64,000 nucleotides of DNA from Slackia sp. (lineage in GTDB: Bacteria > Actinomycetota > Coriobacteriia > Coriobacteriales > Eggerthellaceae): NCBI GenBank assembly GCA_030527325.1, contig JAUNBA010000007.1:49726-113725 (forward strand), given 5' to 3'. Shown piece by piece: positions 31,408-40,285 of the stretch; positions within the stretch are counted from its first letter, which is position 1, and each line of letters opens with the position of its first letter. Position numbers and translations under genes: made by a program. The notes under the pieces are model-generated. The model was not told where the DNA came from, ran no database searches, and saw only the letters and a program-made list of their open reading frames with translations.

Positions 31408-31477
31408 CGCGCCCGTTTTGCGCACCTATGCAAAACGGGCGCGTCTTGATGCGCCGTCGCTGCATCAAAACGCGCCC
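31408..31477 (-). terminator. Overlapping hairpins after the SDR gene
   Basis: Stem 1 (31408-31421 with 31430-31443) is 14 bp and perfect. Stem 2 (31437-31452 with 31462-31477) is 16 bp with one G-U type mismatch. They share 31437-31443, so only one can form at a time. The minus-strand product ends in GGTTTTCTTC. A terminator for the SDR gene is likely. Confidence 0.6.
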
Positions 31478-31490
31478 GCGAAGCGAAGCG

Positions 31491-32258
31491 TTACGGCCTC
31501 AGGCCGCTGCCGCCCTGCATGGTGATGGTCTCGCCCGAGATGTACTTCGCGTCGTCGGAGCACAGAAACACCGCCGTGCGGCCGATGTCGGTCTCGGCGT
31601 CGCCGAAACGGCCGGCGGGAATGCTGCCCACCTGCTTGGCGTACGCCTCGGGATAGGCCTCTTTCCACGCCGCCAACTGCGCCGTCATCACCAGCGGGCA
31701 GATGATGTTGCAGTTGATGCCGTCGGGTCCCCATTCGGTGGCGGCCACGCGCGTCATGCCGCGGATCCCCTCTTTAGCCGCCGCGTAGGAGCTTTGCCCG
31801 TAACGTCCGAACAGGCCCGCGCCCGATGCGAAGTTGACCACGGAGCCCTTGGCTTCCTTGAGGTACGGATGACAATGCTTCATATAGAAGAACGCCGCGT
31901 ACAGGCCCGACATGATCGCCTTGTCGAAGTCCTCCTTGGTATGCTCCACCAACGTGAGGCCGGAGGCGGAGTTCTGCGCATTGTTGATCAGGAAATCGAT
32001 GCGGCCGAACTCCTGGGCGGTGCGCTCGACCGCCGCCTTCACCTGCTCCTCGTCGCCGCCGTCGGCTTGCAGGCACAAGACCTTGATGCCGTACAGGCGC
32101 TCGAGCTCTTCTTTGGCGTCTTCGAGCTTTTTCACATTGCGGCCCGTGATAGCCAGGTTGCAGCCTTCCTTGGCGAATGCCGTCGAAAGGCCCCAGCCGA
32201 TGCCGCCGCCTTTGCCGCCGCCCGTGATGATAGCGGCCTTGCCGTCGAATTTACCCAT
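31491..32258 (-). CDS. Short-chain dehydrogenase/reductase
   Basis: 255 residues from the ATG at 32258 (GGAGG in front). The Rossmann nucleotide loop is TGGGKGGGIGWG (variant of TGxxxGxG), NNAQNS is the NAG-like motif, and the catalytic tetrad has Ser in NFASGAG and YAAAK (Y-x3-K). A C-terminal GG-SGLRP closes the fold. Family knowledge: classical SDRs of this size oxidise or reduce hydroxyl/keto substrates with NAD(P)(H). In Eggerthellaceae such enzymes often act on steroids or plant compounds, but nothing here fixes the substrate. It is not obviously in an operon. Confidence 0.9.
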   Translation of the reverse strand: MGKFDGKAAIITGGGKGGGIGWGLSTAFAKEGCNLAITGRNVKKLEDAKEELERLYGIKVLCLQADGGDEEQVKAAVERTAQEFGRIDFLINNAQNSASGLTLVEHTKEDFDKAIMSGLYAAFFYMKHCHPYLKEAKGSVVNFASGAGLFGRYGQSSYAAAKEGIRGMTRVAATEWGPDGINCNIICPLVMTAQLAAWKEAYPEAYAKQVGSIPAGRFGDAETDIGRTAVFLCSDDAKYISGETITMQGGSGLRP

Positions 32259-32528
32259 AGCATGCCTCCTCGTGCTTGCTTCTCGTTTTCGCGACAACCG
32301 TAAACGAGTATTCCCGGCAACACGCCGGCAATTCCGCCAATGGCGCCATTCGCCCGCCATCGATATGTCGCAGACGAACCCGAAACGGAACGGAAACGAA
32401 CGCGGCGGCGAACGGCCGATGCCCTCGACGCCGAACGCGCCGCACGATCTCGCAGGAAATGGCGGCGCGGCCTGCTCGCAACCCCCTTGGGGCGCAACGG
32501 CGCATGACGCCGAACGACCCCCGCACGC

Positions 32529-32559
32529 AAAAAAGGGCCGGCGCCGAAGCGCCGACCCT
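32529..32559 (-). terminator. Terminator of the reductase operon
   Basis: Minus-strand hairpin (arms 32549-32559 and 32534-32544, loop TTCG) followed by TTTTTT, 67 nt after the NrfD stop. The remaining 270 nt up to the SDR start hold nothing recognisable. Confidence 0.9.
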
Positions 32560-32625
32560 TTCGTCGCACGAAACCGACTCGCACCATCCCCTTCAACCGG
32601 GAAAACGCGCGTCGATCAAGCCTTC

Positions 32626-33510
32626 CTACATAACGAAGACCACGGGCAGCGCCGCCATGACCACCAGGTAGCGCAGCAAGAAACCGCCCACCAGCACGCC
32701 GACGCTTGCACCTGCGGCGATCAGCTGGGCTTTGCGGGACTCCTCGAACTCCTTGCTCGCGAAGAAGAGCAGCCACGTATCGATGGCCGCGGGAATCACC
32801 AGGCCCACCAGCACCAGGCCGAGCCAGAACCACAGCGCCCAATCGCCCGCGATCAGGCTCATGACCGAATCGAATCCAGCGGTCGAGCCGTAGCTGGTGA
32901 TGAAGCACAGCGAAGCCACCAGCAGAAGCTCGATGAGGGGCAGGTAGTAGTGCGTCTTCTTCAACAAGCCCGTTTCGTTGAACTCGCCGCCGAAACGCAG
33001 CGCGCCCACCAGCAGCACCGAAGCGGCGCCCGCGGACATGGCCGAAACCAGGAACAGGATGGGCAGCAGGGCGTTATTCCACAGCGGGAACGTCTTGCAC
33101 ACGCCCAGCAAAGCGCCGGTGTACATGGCCACGCAGACGGCGAACACCACGCCCGCCACCTCGAGCCATGCCGGAACGCGTTTTTTCAGGCAATCGAGCA
33201 GCAGCACGATCAGCGAAATGACCATGAACGCCGCAAGGAAGACGACGCCCCAGGTCATGACCGAGAACGGATTATGCAGCAGCAGAGCGAAGCGCAGCGG
33301 GTTGTGCAGGCCCGCCTCGGCGTCCAGCATCAGCAGCACAAGGCCGATCATCACCACGACGGGCGCGATGATATGGCCCGCCTTGCGCATGTTGACCGCC
33401 TCGGGATGGCGCCAACGCAAAAACGCCGACGTCACGAACGCGCCGCCGCCCAGACCGGCCAAGAACAGGTACCAGGCGATGGGAGCGCCCCAGATAGGTT
33501 CGAATGACAT
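32626..33510 (-). CDS. NrfD/PsrC-type membrane anchor of the molybdopterin reductase
   Basis: 294 residues with about 8 membrane helices. It opens EPIWGAPIAWYLFLAGLGGGAFV, the NrfD signature, and contains LLLHNPFSVMTWGVVFL and a typical KTFPLWNNALLPILFLVS segment. It should bind menaquinol and pass electrons to the Fe-S subunit. It starts 6 nt after that subunit's stop and is the last gene of the five-gene operon 37716-32626. Confidence 0.92.
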   Translation of the reverse strand: MSFEPIWGAPIAWYLFLAGLGGGAFVTSAFLRWRHPEAVNMRKAGHIIAPVVVMIGLVLLMLDAEAGLHNPLRFALLLHNPFSVMTWGVVFLAAFMVISLIVLLLDCLKKRVPAWLEVAGVVFAVCVAMYTGALLGVCKTFPLWNNALLPILFLVSAMSAGAASVLLVGALRFGGEFNETGLLKKTHYYLPLIELLLVASLCFITSYGSTAGFDSVMSLIAGDWALWFWLGLVLVGLVIPAAIDTWLLFFASKEFEESRKAQLIAAGASVGVLVGGFLLRYLVVMAALPVVFVM

Positions 33511-33516
33511 CCTTCA

Positions 33517-34056
33517 TCACCTCACGTAGAAGATTTTCGCTTTGGTCAGGTCGCCGTCGATCGGCTGGGCGTTCAGCTCGGCGATCTTCTTGGAGATCTC
33601 CGATTCCGGATCGTCCAGGTCGCCGAACGTGCGCACGCCGGTGGGGCATGCCGTCACGCAGGTGCACATCTCGGTGCCGTCCATAGCGGACACGGTGCAG
33701 AAGCGGCACTTGTCGACGATGCCGGATTCCTCGTTATGCACGCGGGCGCCGTAGGGGCAGGCCGCCATGCAGTACTTGCAGCCGATGCAGCGGCCGTGGT
33801 CGACGCATACGATGCCGTCCTCGGTGGTGTAGGTCGCGCCCGTCGGGCAGACGGCCTGGCACGGAGCGTCCTCGCAATGCATGCACTGCGTCGGCACATG
33901 CTCGATGGTCACGTGCGGATACGTGCCGCGTTCGAACTCGTGGAACTTGATGAACGCCTCGCCGGGAAGCAGGTCGTTTTGCCGCTGGCACGCCGTGCGG
34001 CAGGCATAGCAGCCTATGCACTTCGTGGTATCGATGAGCATTCCGTAGCGAGCCAT
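33517..34056 (-). CDS. Four-cluster Fe-S subunit (PsrB/DmsB type)
   Basis: 179 residues. Cys motifs CIGCYACRTAC, CMHCEDAPCQAVCP, CIGCKYCMAACPYGAR and CRFC...CTCVTACP give four [4Fe-4S] clusters. No signal peptide is present, so it is probably carried out by the Tat signal of the catalytic subunit. The start codon overlaps the stop of the catalytic gene by one base (TAATG), a sign of fixed stoichiometry. It links catalytic subunit and NrfD anchor. Confidence 0.95.
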   Translation of the reverse strand: MARYGMLIDTTKCIGCYACRTACQRQNDLLPGEAFIKFHEFERGTYPHVTIEHVPTQCMHCEDAPCQAVCPTGATYTTEDGIVCVDHGRCIGCKYCMAACPYGARVHNEESGIVDKCRFCTVSAMDGTEMCTCVTACPTGVRTFGDLDDPESEISKKIAELNAQPIDGDLTKAKIFYVR

Positions 34057-36260
34057 TACGCACCTACCTTCTTAACCGTGACCAACACTTCGTGCGACAT
34101 GGTGGAGCCGTAACCGGGCTCGAGCTGGTAGGGGCTGAAGTCCGTCGAACGCAAGCCGATGCCGTACGCCGTGTGCTGCTGCTCGGAAGAGCAGCCGTAC
34201 GCGGGAGGCATGAAGATGGCCGTCGGATTCATGCGCTGCGTCACCTTCACGCGGCAACGTCCGGTGTGCAAGTCGTTGGACACCTCCACCTCGTCGCCGT
34301 CCTTGATGCCCAGCGCCGCTGCGCGGTCGGCGTTCATCCAGATACGGGTCAGATCGTAATCCTCGGTGATCGCCATGAGCGGCTTGCAGTTCGCCGTCAT
34401 GGTGTGGCTGTGGATGGCCTGCTTGCCGGTGATCATGCGGAACTGGTTGCCGCCTGCAGGCATGACCGCGGGGGCCACCCACGTGGGCGCGGCGGTGTAG
34501 CCCGCCTTCGCGCACTTCTCGCTGGCGAATTGGATCTTCTCGGACGGGGTCTTCCACTTGGGGGTCTTACCGTACTCGAAGGCCTTCTCGGGGAACTCGA
34601 TGGTGCCCACGCGGCGCAGGTCGGCCAGGCTCGAACCCACCGATTTCAGCTGGGCGTCGGCCAGCTCCTCCACCGTGAACGGGAAGTACTCGCCCACGCC
34701 GCACGCGTCGGCGAGACCCTTGAAGATCTCGTCGCACGGCTTGGTGTTGGGATGGATCAGGTCGAGCACCTTATCGCGCAGCGACACCGACGGCACCTTG
34801 CCGCCGTTGAACGCGGGCAGCTCGAGGCGCTCGAGGAAGCTGCACTCGGGCAGCACGTAATCGGCGCACAGGGCGGTCTCGGACATCTGGATGTCGATGA
34901 CCACGCACAGGTCGAGCGCGTCGAGGCACTCCTGCAGGTATGCGGGGTTCGAATAGCCCGCCACCATGTTGGAGTTGTAGAAGAACATGCCCTTGATATT
35001 GCCCTCTTTGGCCTGAGTCGCCGCGAACACGTTCACGCCCATGCTGGACGAAGACAGCGGGTATTCCTCGGAGCCCGCCTTCTTGCCTTCGGGCTTGGGC
35101 ACGGGCGGGAACTTCTCCTCGTCGAGCTTGCCCGCCGACACGCTGGAGGTAAGCAGGGCGCCGCCCTTCTGGTTCCAGCAGCCCAAAAGCGTGTTGAACA
35201 CCGCGATGGCGCGAGCCGTCTCGCCGGAGTTCGCGTACTGGTTGCCGAAGCCGCCGCGCCAGCCCGCGTCGATGCAGGCCGCGGGCGCCGCCTGGGCGAA
35301 CTCGACCGCGAGGCGCTCGATGTCGGACGCCGCGATGCCGCAGATCCCTTCGGCCCATGCCGGGGTGCAGTCCTTCACGCCGGCCGCGAACTCGTCGAAG
35401 CCCGTCACGTTGGCATCCACGTAATCTTTGGCGTAAATGCCGTCGCGGATCAGCACGTGGGACATGGCGAGGATGAAAGCCAAGTCGGTGCCGGGATTGA
35501 TCGGCAGCCATTCGTCGGCGAACACCGTGGAGTTGTTGCAACGCGGATCGACCATGACCACCTTGGCGCCCTTTTCGTGGGCCTTCTGCAGCCCCTGCAA
35601 ATGGCTCGGACGGATGGCGTCGGCCACGGAGCGGCCGATGTACATGATCATCTTGGAGTTAGCCACGTCGGCCGAGAAATCGCTCGCGCCGATGACCTGG
35701 GTGTATCCCGCGGCTTTGGAGATGTTGCACGCCGCGCCGTGGGTGTAGTAGTTGGGAGAGCCCAGCGCGTCGAGGAAACGCTTGGTGTAGTAGCCGCCGC
35801 TCGGACGGGGGTCTTGCACCAACGCCAGGGCCTGCGGGCCTTCGGCGTCCACGATGGCCTTCACCTTGTCGCCGATCTCCTGATAGGCCTGCTCCCAGCT
35901 GATCTTCTCGAACTCGCCCTTGTCGTTTTTCTTCAAGGGGTCGGTCAGGCGATCCTCGGAATAGGCGATGGACGGATAGCCGTATCCGCGCGCGCAGATC
36001 TTGCCCTTGGCATGGGCGTCGTGCTCGGAGGCGATCAGCTTGGAAAGGCGGCCGTTTTTGACATACGCCTTATATCCGCACTTGCTCGAGCACGCGTTGC
36101 ACATGGTATAGGCCGACCACGAGCCCCCGTCGGCTTCGGGCTCGTCAGCGCACGCCTGCTGCCAAGCGCCGAAGCTCATATATCCGCCCGCTGCGGCGAG
36201 GGTTGCCACGCCCGCGCTGCCGGCCAGAAAGCTTCGCCTTGTAATAGCGTTTTCTGACAT
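34056..36260 (-). CDS. Molybdopterin oxidoreductase catalytic subunit (polysulfide/DMSO reductase family)
   Basis: 734 residues from the ATG at 36260. The open frame upstream is only GC bias. A Tat signal TRRSFLAGSAGVATLAAAGG begins at residue 7. An [4Fe-4S] site is formed by C54, C57, C61 and C89 (CNACSSKC...KGKICARG). The segment THGAACNIS places a Cys at the Mo-ligand position, as in polysulfide/thiosulfate reductases rather than the Ser of DMSO reductase. The C-terminal domain has EVSNDLHTGRCRVKV. Neighbours are its TorD chaperone, Fe-S and NrfD subunits. The substrate (sulfur species, arsenate or an organic acceptor) is not resolved. Confidence 0.93.
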   Translation of the reverse strand: MSENAITRRSFLAGSAGVATLAAAGGYMSFGAWQQACADEPEADGGSWSAYTMCNACSSKCGYKAYVKNGRLSKLIASEHDAHAKGKICARGYGYPSIAYSEDRLTDPLKKNDKGEFEKISWEQAYQEIGDKVKAIVDAEGPQALALVQDPRPSGGYYTKRFLDALGSPNYYTHGAACNISKAAGYTQVIGASDFSADVANSKMIMYIGRSVADAIRPSHLQGLQKAHEKGAKVVMVDPRCNNSTVFADEWLPINPGTDLAFILAMSHVLIRDGIYAKDYVDANVTGFDEFAAGVKDCTPAWAEGICGIAASDIERLAVEFAQAAPAACIDAGWRGGFGNQYANSGETARAIAVFNTLLGCWNQKGGALLTSSVSAGKLDEEKFPPVPKPEGKKAGSEEYPLSSSSMGVNVFAATQAKEGNIKGMFFYNSNMVAGYSNPAYLQECLDALDLCVVIDIQMSETALCADYVLPECSFLERLELPAFNGGKVPSVSLRDKVLDLIHPNTKPCDEIFKGLADACGVGEYFPFTVEELADAQLKSVGSSLADLRRVGTIEFPEKAFEYGKTPKWKTPSEKIQFASEKCAKAGYTAAPTWVAPAVMPAGGNQFRMITGKQAIHSHTMTANCKPLMAITEDYDLTRIWMNADRAAALGIKDGDEVEVSNDLHTGRCRVKVTQRMNPTAIFMPPAYGCSSEQQHTAYGIGLRSTDFSPYQLEPGYGSTMSHEVLVTVKKVGA

Positions 36261-36301
36261 TCTCGATTCCTCTCTTACATGAGTCGAAATTCGACGGCTG
36301 G

Positions 36302-36937
36302 CTACCGCGCGCCCTCGCAGGCGGTGCGGTCCGCATCCTGCAGTTCCCCGTCGGCCATCGCGCCGATGAGCACGTCGACCAAGGCGATGTAGAACGCGGC
36401 CTGGGAATCCTCCAGACGCAAAAGCTGCTGGCGATAATCGACCAGCCAGTCGAAACGCTCCGACAAAAACGAACGGGCTTCGTCTGCGCACCCCGAGCGC
36501 AAAAGCACGGCGAGCATGTCCAGCTCGAGAGCCAGGTGATCGGGATAGGCCGCGATCTCGGGCGGCAGGGACAGTCCGAGGCGCCGCACCAGATCCTCCA
36601 TGTAAAGCGCCGAATCGGACCGATACGACCCCTTGCCGTCTTCGGGCGATTCCCTGCGCGTGCGGTAGATCGACTCCACCGGCACGGCGGAAGCGGCGAG
36701 CCCTCCCGTGAAATGGCGACGGCAAAACGCGTCGTGCTCCTCATAGGAAGGCGGATTCTTCAGGGCGGCGACTTCCCGCTCGCTGAGCACTTCGTACAAC
36801 GAGCGCGGCGCGACGGCGTCGCACAGATCGTCGATGAAAGCGCCCCATACGGCAGGCGCGCACATCTCGTCGTATTCGTCCTTGGGCAAAGGCGCGAAAC
36901 ACTTCGACGCGATCGAGAACACCGACACAGTTCCCAT
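36302..36937 (-). CDS. TorD/DmsD-type assembly chaperone
   Basis: 211 residues from the ATG at 36937, preceded by AGAGGGGATC. An ATG six codons upstream overlaps that site. All-helical, with the family pieces PPSYEEHDAFCRRHF and AAYPDHLALELDMLAVLL (the DHLxxEL motif). Family knowledge: TorD-like proteins bind the Tat signal of a molybdoenzyme and hold it until cofactor is inserted. Placed 41 nt before the catalytic gene, it is the obvious partner of 34056-36260. Confidence 0.88.
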   Translation of the reverse strand: MGTVSVFSIASKCFAPLPKDEYDEMCAPAVWGAFIDDLCDAVAPRSLYEVLSEREVAALKNPPSYEEHDAFCRRHFTGGLAASAVPVESIYRTRRESPEDGKGSYRSDSALYMEDLVRRLGLSLPPEIAAYPDHLALELDMLAVLLRSGCADEARSFLSERFDWLVDYRQQLLRLEDSQAAFYIALVDVLIGAMADGELQDADRTACEGAR

Positions 36938-36996
36938 AGATCCCCTCTTCGTCATAGTCGAAACGTGGTTGTCTTCTTACAGAAGCGCGGGCGGCC

Positions 36997-37716
36997 TTAC
37001 GCCTCCACCAGCGTGGAAGTGCGGACGATACCCTTGTCGATGGCCTCCTGGGCGATATCTTTCCAATCGACGAACTTGATAGCGCCGTTGGGGCACTGCA
37101 CGGCGCAGCGGCCGCATGCGATGCACTTCGTGGAGACGCCGGTCTCGGTATCGACCACCGGCATGTTCCAGGGGCAGGCCTCGTGGCACATGCCGCAGCC
37201 GATGCAGGCTTCCGCATTCACCACACGGGCGCCGGTCTCGGGGTCGGGAGCGATGGCGTGCACGGGGCAGTTCTTCACGCACCAGGCGTCTTTGCACTGC
37301 TTGCAGTGCTCGACCGTGAACTGGCAGTTGCGATAGATGCCGTCCGGGCTTTCGCCGCCGGCGCCGAAGTTGTAGTTCTGCCACACGCGCACGCGGGCGG
37401 TGTTCTGGCAGACGCGACCGTCGTTGCGCAGCGAGCACATCATCTCGCAGCGCTGGCAGCCGGAGCAGCGGGCACGGTCGGTGACGATAAGCTTCTGGGG
37501 CATGGGATCGAGCACGATGCGGCCCGACGCAATGCTCTCCTCGACGACGCCCCACTTGGCGAGCGCGCCGCCCGCGATCAAGCCGGCCAGTCCGATGCCG
37601 ATGCCGCCTGCGACGACCTGACGACGGGTGAAGCCCTTTTGCGATCCCTGGTTTTCAGCCGTATCCGCCGCGGCGGTTTCGACCTGAGCTTCCAAGGCCC
37701 CCTTCTTCTCCTCCAT
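36997..37716 (-). CDS. Tat-exported ferredoxin-like Fe-S protein
   Basis: 239 residues from the ATG at 37716 (AAAGGAA in front). The Tat signal is FTRRQVVAGGIGIGLAGLIA (residues about 29-50). Cys clusters CSGCQRCEMMC, CKQCKDAWCVKNCP, CIGCGMCHEACPWN and CIACGRCAVQCP give four [4Fe-4S] clusters. It resembles YdhY/NrfC-like proteins. It is the first gene of the TorD-reductase operon and is divergent from the aldehyde ferredoxin oxidoreductase at 37984. It could serve either enzyme: export suits the reductase, while gene pairing with an AOR-type enzyme resembles the E. coli ydhY-ydhV arrangement. Confidence 0.88.
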   Translation of the reverse strand: MEEKKGALEAQVETAAADTAENQGSQKGFTRRQVVAGGIGIGLAGLIAGGALAKWGVVEESIASGRIVLDPMPQKLIVTDRARCSGCQRCEMMCSLRNDGRVCQNTARVRVWQNYNFGAGGESPDGIYRNCQFTVEHCKQCKDAWCVKNCPVHAIAPDPETGARVVNAEACIGCGMCHEACPWNMPVVDTETGVSTKCIACGRCAVQCPNGAIKFVDWKDIAQEAIDKGIVRTSTLVEA

Positions 37717-37817
37717 CGAATGTTCCTTTCTTCGGTCCTTCTCGAAATAAGGACACATACCCCCTCAAAACGCACTTCGCACGCTTAGCATCATGAGGGG
37801 ACGCGCAGGGCCGCCGT

Positions 37818-37874
37818 CCCCTCTTTAGGGATAAAATGGCTGATGAACGATAATCCCCTCAAAGAGGGTACACG
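37818..37874. promoter_or_regulatory. Two copies of a putative LuxR-type site in the AOR/ferredoxin divergent promoter
   Basis: Plus-strand CCCCTCTTTAGGGATA (37818-37833) and minus-strand CGTGTACCCTCTTTGAGG (37874-37857) share CCCTCTTT-n-AGG. The second differs by one base from 42924-42941, upstream of LuxR regulator 3. It abuts a weak -35 for AOR (CATAAT -10 at 37892-37897), which fits an activator. Confidence 0.55.
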
Positions 37875-37983
37875 GAAAACGCGGCATTGCGCATAATGGC
37901 CGCTGACCGTAACGGTCTCTACGCACATGCCTCCGCACACGTCGCTTCACGTCACTGTTTCTAACAAGACTTGGAGATCAGAC

Positions 37984-40098
37984 ATGGCAAATGAAGACAC
38001 CATCTCGTTCGGCTGGGCCGGCAAGATCGCGCGCGTCAATCTGACGACCGGCGCCGTCAACGTCGAATCCACCGATCCGTACAAGCAATACATCGGCGGC
38101 ATGGGCATCGCCAACAAGATCATGTACGACGAGGTTCCGGCTGGAACCGATCCGCTTTCTCCCGAAAGCAAGGTCATCTTCGCCGTCGGCCCGCTGACCG
38201 CATCCGGCGTTCCTCTGGCGGGACGCACCACGCTGGCGCACCTGTCCACCTTCACCAAGGACCATCTCGTCGTCGACTCCCACATGGGCGGCATGTTCGG
38301 CGCCAAGCTCAAGCTGGCCGGATGGGACGCGCTCATCGTCGAAGGCGCATCCGACAAGCCCGTCTATATCAAGATCATCGACGGCGACATCACCATCGAG
38401 TCCGCCGAAGGCGTCTGGGGCCTGGGCACGCGCGCGGCCACCGAGGCGCTCAACACCATCGTCTCCGATAAGGCTTGCGTCGCCACCATCGGCCCCGCGG
38501 GCGAGAACCTGCTGCCCTACTCCAATATCATCAACGCCCGCAACCACTCCGCAGGCGCAGGCGTCGGCGCCATCCTCGGCTCGAAGAAGTGCAAGGCCGT
38601 CGTCGTCGAGGGCAACGGCTCGGTCTACGTGAAAGACCCCAAGGCCGTCGCCGAGCTGTCCGACTACATGCTTTCCGACATCATCGGCTCCAATAACAAC
38701 CACGTCGTGCCTTCGACCCAGCAGGAATGGGCCGAGTTCTACGACGAGGGCAGCCGCTGGACCGCACGTGACGGCCTGACCTGGGCTCTCGCCGAGGGCG
38801 GCCCGATCAACACCGGCGAGCCCAAGCCGGGCGAGCTCAACACCGTGGGCTATCGCTGCATGAAGTCCACCAAGGACCTGGGCCCCGCCGCCGAAAAGTA
38901 CACCGTCAAGATGAACGGCTGCCACAGCTGCCCCATCCACTGCTACTCCGACCTGCGCGTCGAGGCGGCCGAGGGCACCGCGGGCTTCGAGACCGTGGGC
39001 AACACCTGCGCGGCCAACTTCCCCGTGTCCATCTACATGAAGAAGATCCTGGGCCTCGACGTGGCCGACGACGAAAGCGTGCTGTGGGACATGACCACCC
39101 AGGCAACCATGGACAACCTGGGCCTGTGGTGCAACTACGCGCAGCTCTACCGCGACATCGCGCACTGCTACCGCGCCGGCATCTTCGAGAAGAACCTTCC
39201 CGCCGAGGAATACGCCTCCATCAACTGGGCCGGCTTCGAGAACGAAACCAAGGACCCCACGGTCATGGTGGAAATCCTCACCAAGCTGGCACAGAACGAT
39301 TCCGAGCTGGCCTACATCGGCTACGGCCCCTTGGTGTGGTGCGAGCGTTGGAACGACCAGGCCTGGTTCGACACCGCCGCTTCCACGCTGATCAACTATC
39401 GCGGCTGGCCCGTGCACCACGCTATCGAGTGCTTCGGCCAGGTGGGCGCCGTGTACAACATGATGTTCAACCGCGACGACATGATCCACTCCGCCGTCAA
39501 CTTCCAGGGCTGCGGCCTGCCGTGGGACATCAAGCAGCAGATCGCCAAAGAGGTCTGGGGCAGCGAGACCGCCATCGACCAGAACAAGAACTACACGCCG
39601 ATGAACGAGTACAAGGCGAAGTTCTGCTGGTGGAGCATCGTCACCGACGTCCTGCATGACTGCCTGACCCTGTGCAACTGGGTGTGGCCGATGACCATGT
39701 CCCCCAGCAAGTCCCGCGACTACCGCGGCGACCTCGACCTGGAGGCCAAGTTCTACACCGCCGTCACCGGCGAAGAGATGACCCGCGACGAGCTGTACAA
39801 GCGCGCCGCCTCCGTCATGACCCTGCAGCGCGCCAACACCGTGCGCGGCATGGGCACCAACGACATGCGCAAAGAGCATGACACCATCACCGAGTGGGTG
39901 TTCACGAAAGATCCCGACATCCAGCCCTTCACCCCTGGCACCGACAAGATGGAGCGCGAGGACTTCCAGACCGCGCTCGGCATGGTGTACAAGGAATTCG
40001 GCTGGGACGAGCAGAAAGGCTGCCCGACCGCCGCGTGCCTCGACGACTACGGCATGGGCGACGTCAAAGAAGAGCTCGACTCGTTGGGCCTGCTCTAA
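37984..40098 (+). CDS. Tungsten-type aldehyde ferredoxin oxidoreductase family enzyme
   Basis: 704 residues. The N-terminal AOR domain has GKIARVNLTTG and GGMGIANKIMYDE. Pterin-binding stretches GPLTASGVPLAGRT and GPAGENLLPYSNIINARNH follow. The [4Fe-4S] site is C313-x2-C316-x3-C320 (GCHSCPIHC) with a late Cys near 560-564 (DCLTLCNW). Family knowledge: AOR enzymes hold a tungsto- or molybdo-bispterin and oxidise aldehydes or reduce acids; YdhV- and BamB-like members differ in substrate. No signal peptide, so cytoplasmic. The start ATG follows TTGGAG. It is divergent from the Tat ferredoxin and stands alone before its terminators. Confidence 0.92.
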   Translation: MANEDTISFGWAGKIARVNLTTGAVNVESTDPYKQYIGGMGIANKIMYDEVPAGTDPLSPESKVIFAVGPLTASGVPLAGRTTLAHLSTFTKDHLVVDSHMGGMFGAKLKLAGWDALIVEGASDKPVYIKIIDGDITIESAEGVWGLGTRAATEALNTIVSDKACVATIGPAGENLLPYSNIINARNHSAGAGVGAILGSKKCKAVVVEGNGSVYVKDPKAVAELSDYMLSDIIGSNNNHVVPSTQQEWAEFYDEGSRWTARDGLTWALAEGGPINTGEPKPGELNTVGYRCMKSTKDLGPAAEKYTVKMNGCHSCPIHCYSDLRVEAAEGTAGFETVGNTCAANFPVSIYMKKILGLDVADDESVLWDMTTQATMDNLGLWCNYAQLYRDIAHCYRAGIFEKNLPAEEYASINWAGFENETKDPTVMVEILTKLAQNDSELAYIGYGPLVWCERWNDQAWFDTAASTLINYRGWPVHHAIECFGQVGAVYNMMFNRDDMIHSAVNFQGCGLPWDIKQQIAKEVWGSETAIDQNKNYTPMNEYKAKFCWWSIVTDVLHDCLTLCNWVWPMTMSPSKSRDYRGDLDLEAKFYTAVTGEEMTRDELYKRAASVMTLQRANTVRGMGTNDMRKEHDTITEWVFTKDPDIQPFTPGTDKMEREDFQTALGMVYKEFGWDEQKGCPTAACLDDYGMGDVKEELDSLGLL

Positions 40099-40110
40099 AC
40101 CATCTTATTC

Positions 40111-40210
40111 GACACGCCCGCAGCGAAACCGCCGCGGGCGTGTCACGCGAACGCGCGACACGAAGCCCCGCAGGGCCGCCGCTTCCATGCGCGGCATGCC
40201 CTGCGGGGCT
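40111..40210 (+). terminator. Two strong hairpins after the AOR gene
   Basis: An 11-bp perfect stem (40111-40121 with 40134-40144) and a 13-bp perfect stem (40164-40176 with 40198-40210) followed by TTTCTC. Both are between convergent genes and may act on both strands. Confidence 0.8.
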
Positions 40211-40285
40211 TTCTCATGCGATGACGTGCCAGGTTGAAACCGCATACGGCAAAACGCTCGCGGGTCGCACGCCCGCGATCAATCC

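Noticed and set aside
36302..36744. Alternative minus-strand frame over the TorD gene continuing into the catalytic subunit
   Set aside because: The long frame ahead of 36260 is Arg-rich and lacks a start signal, while the TorD frame matches the family and has a ribosome site.
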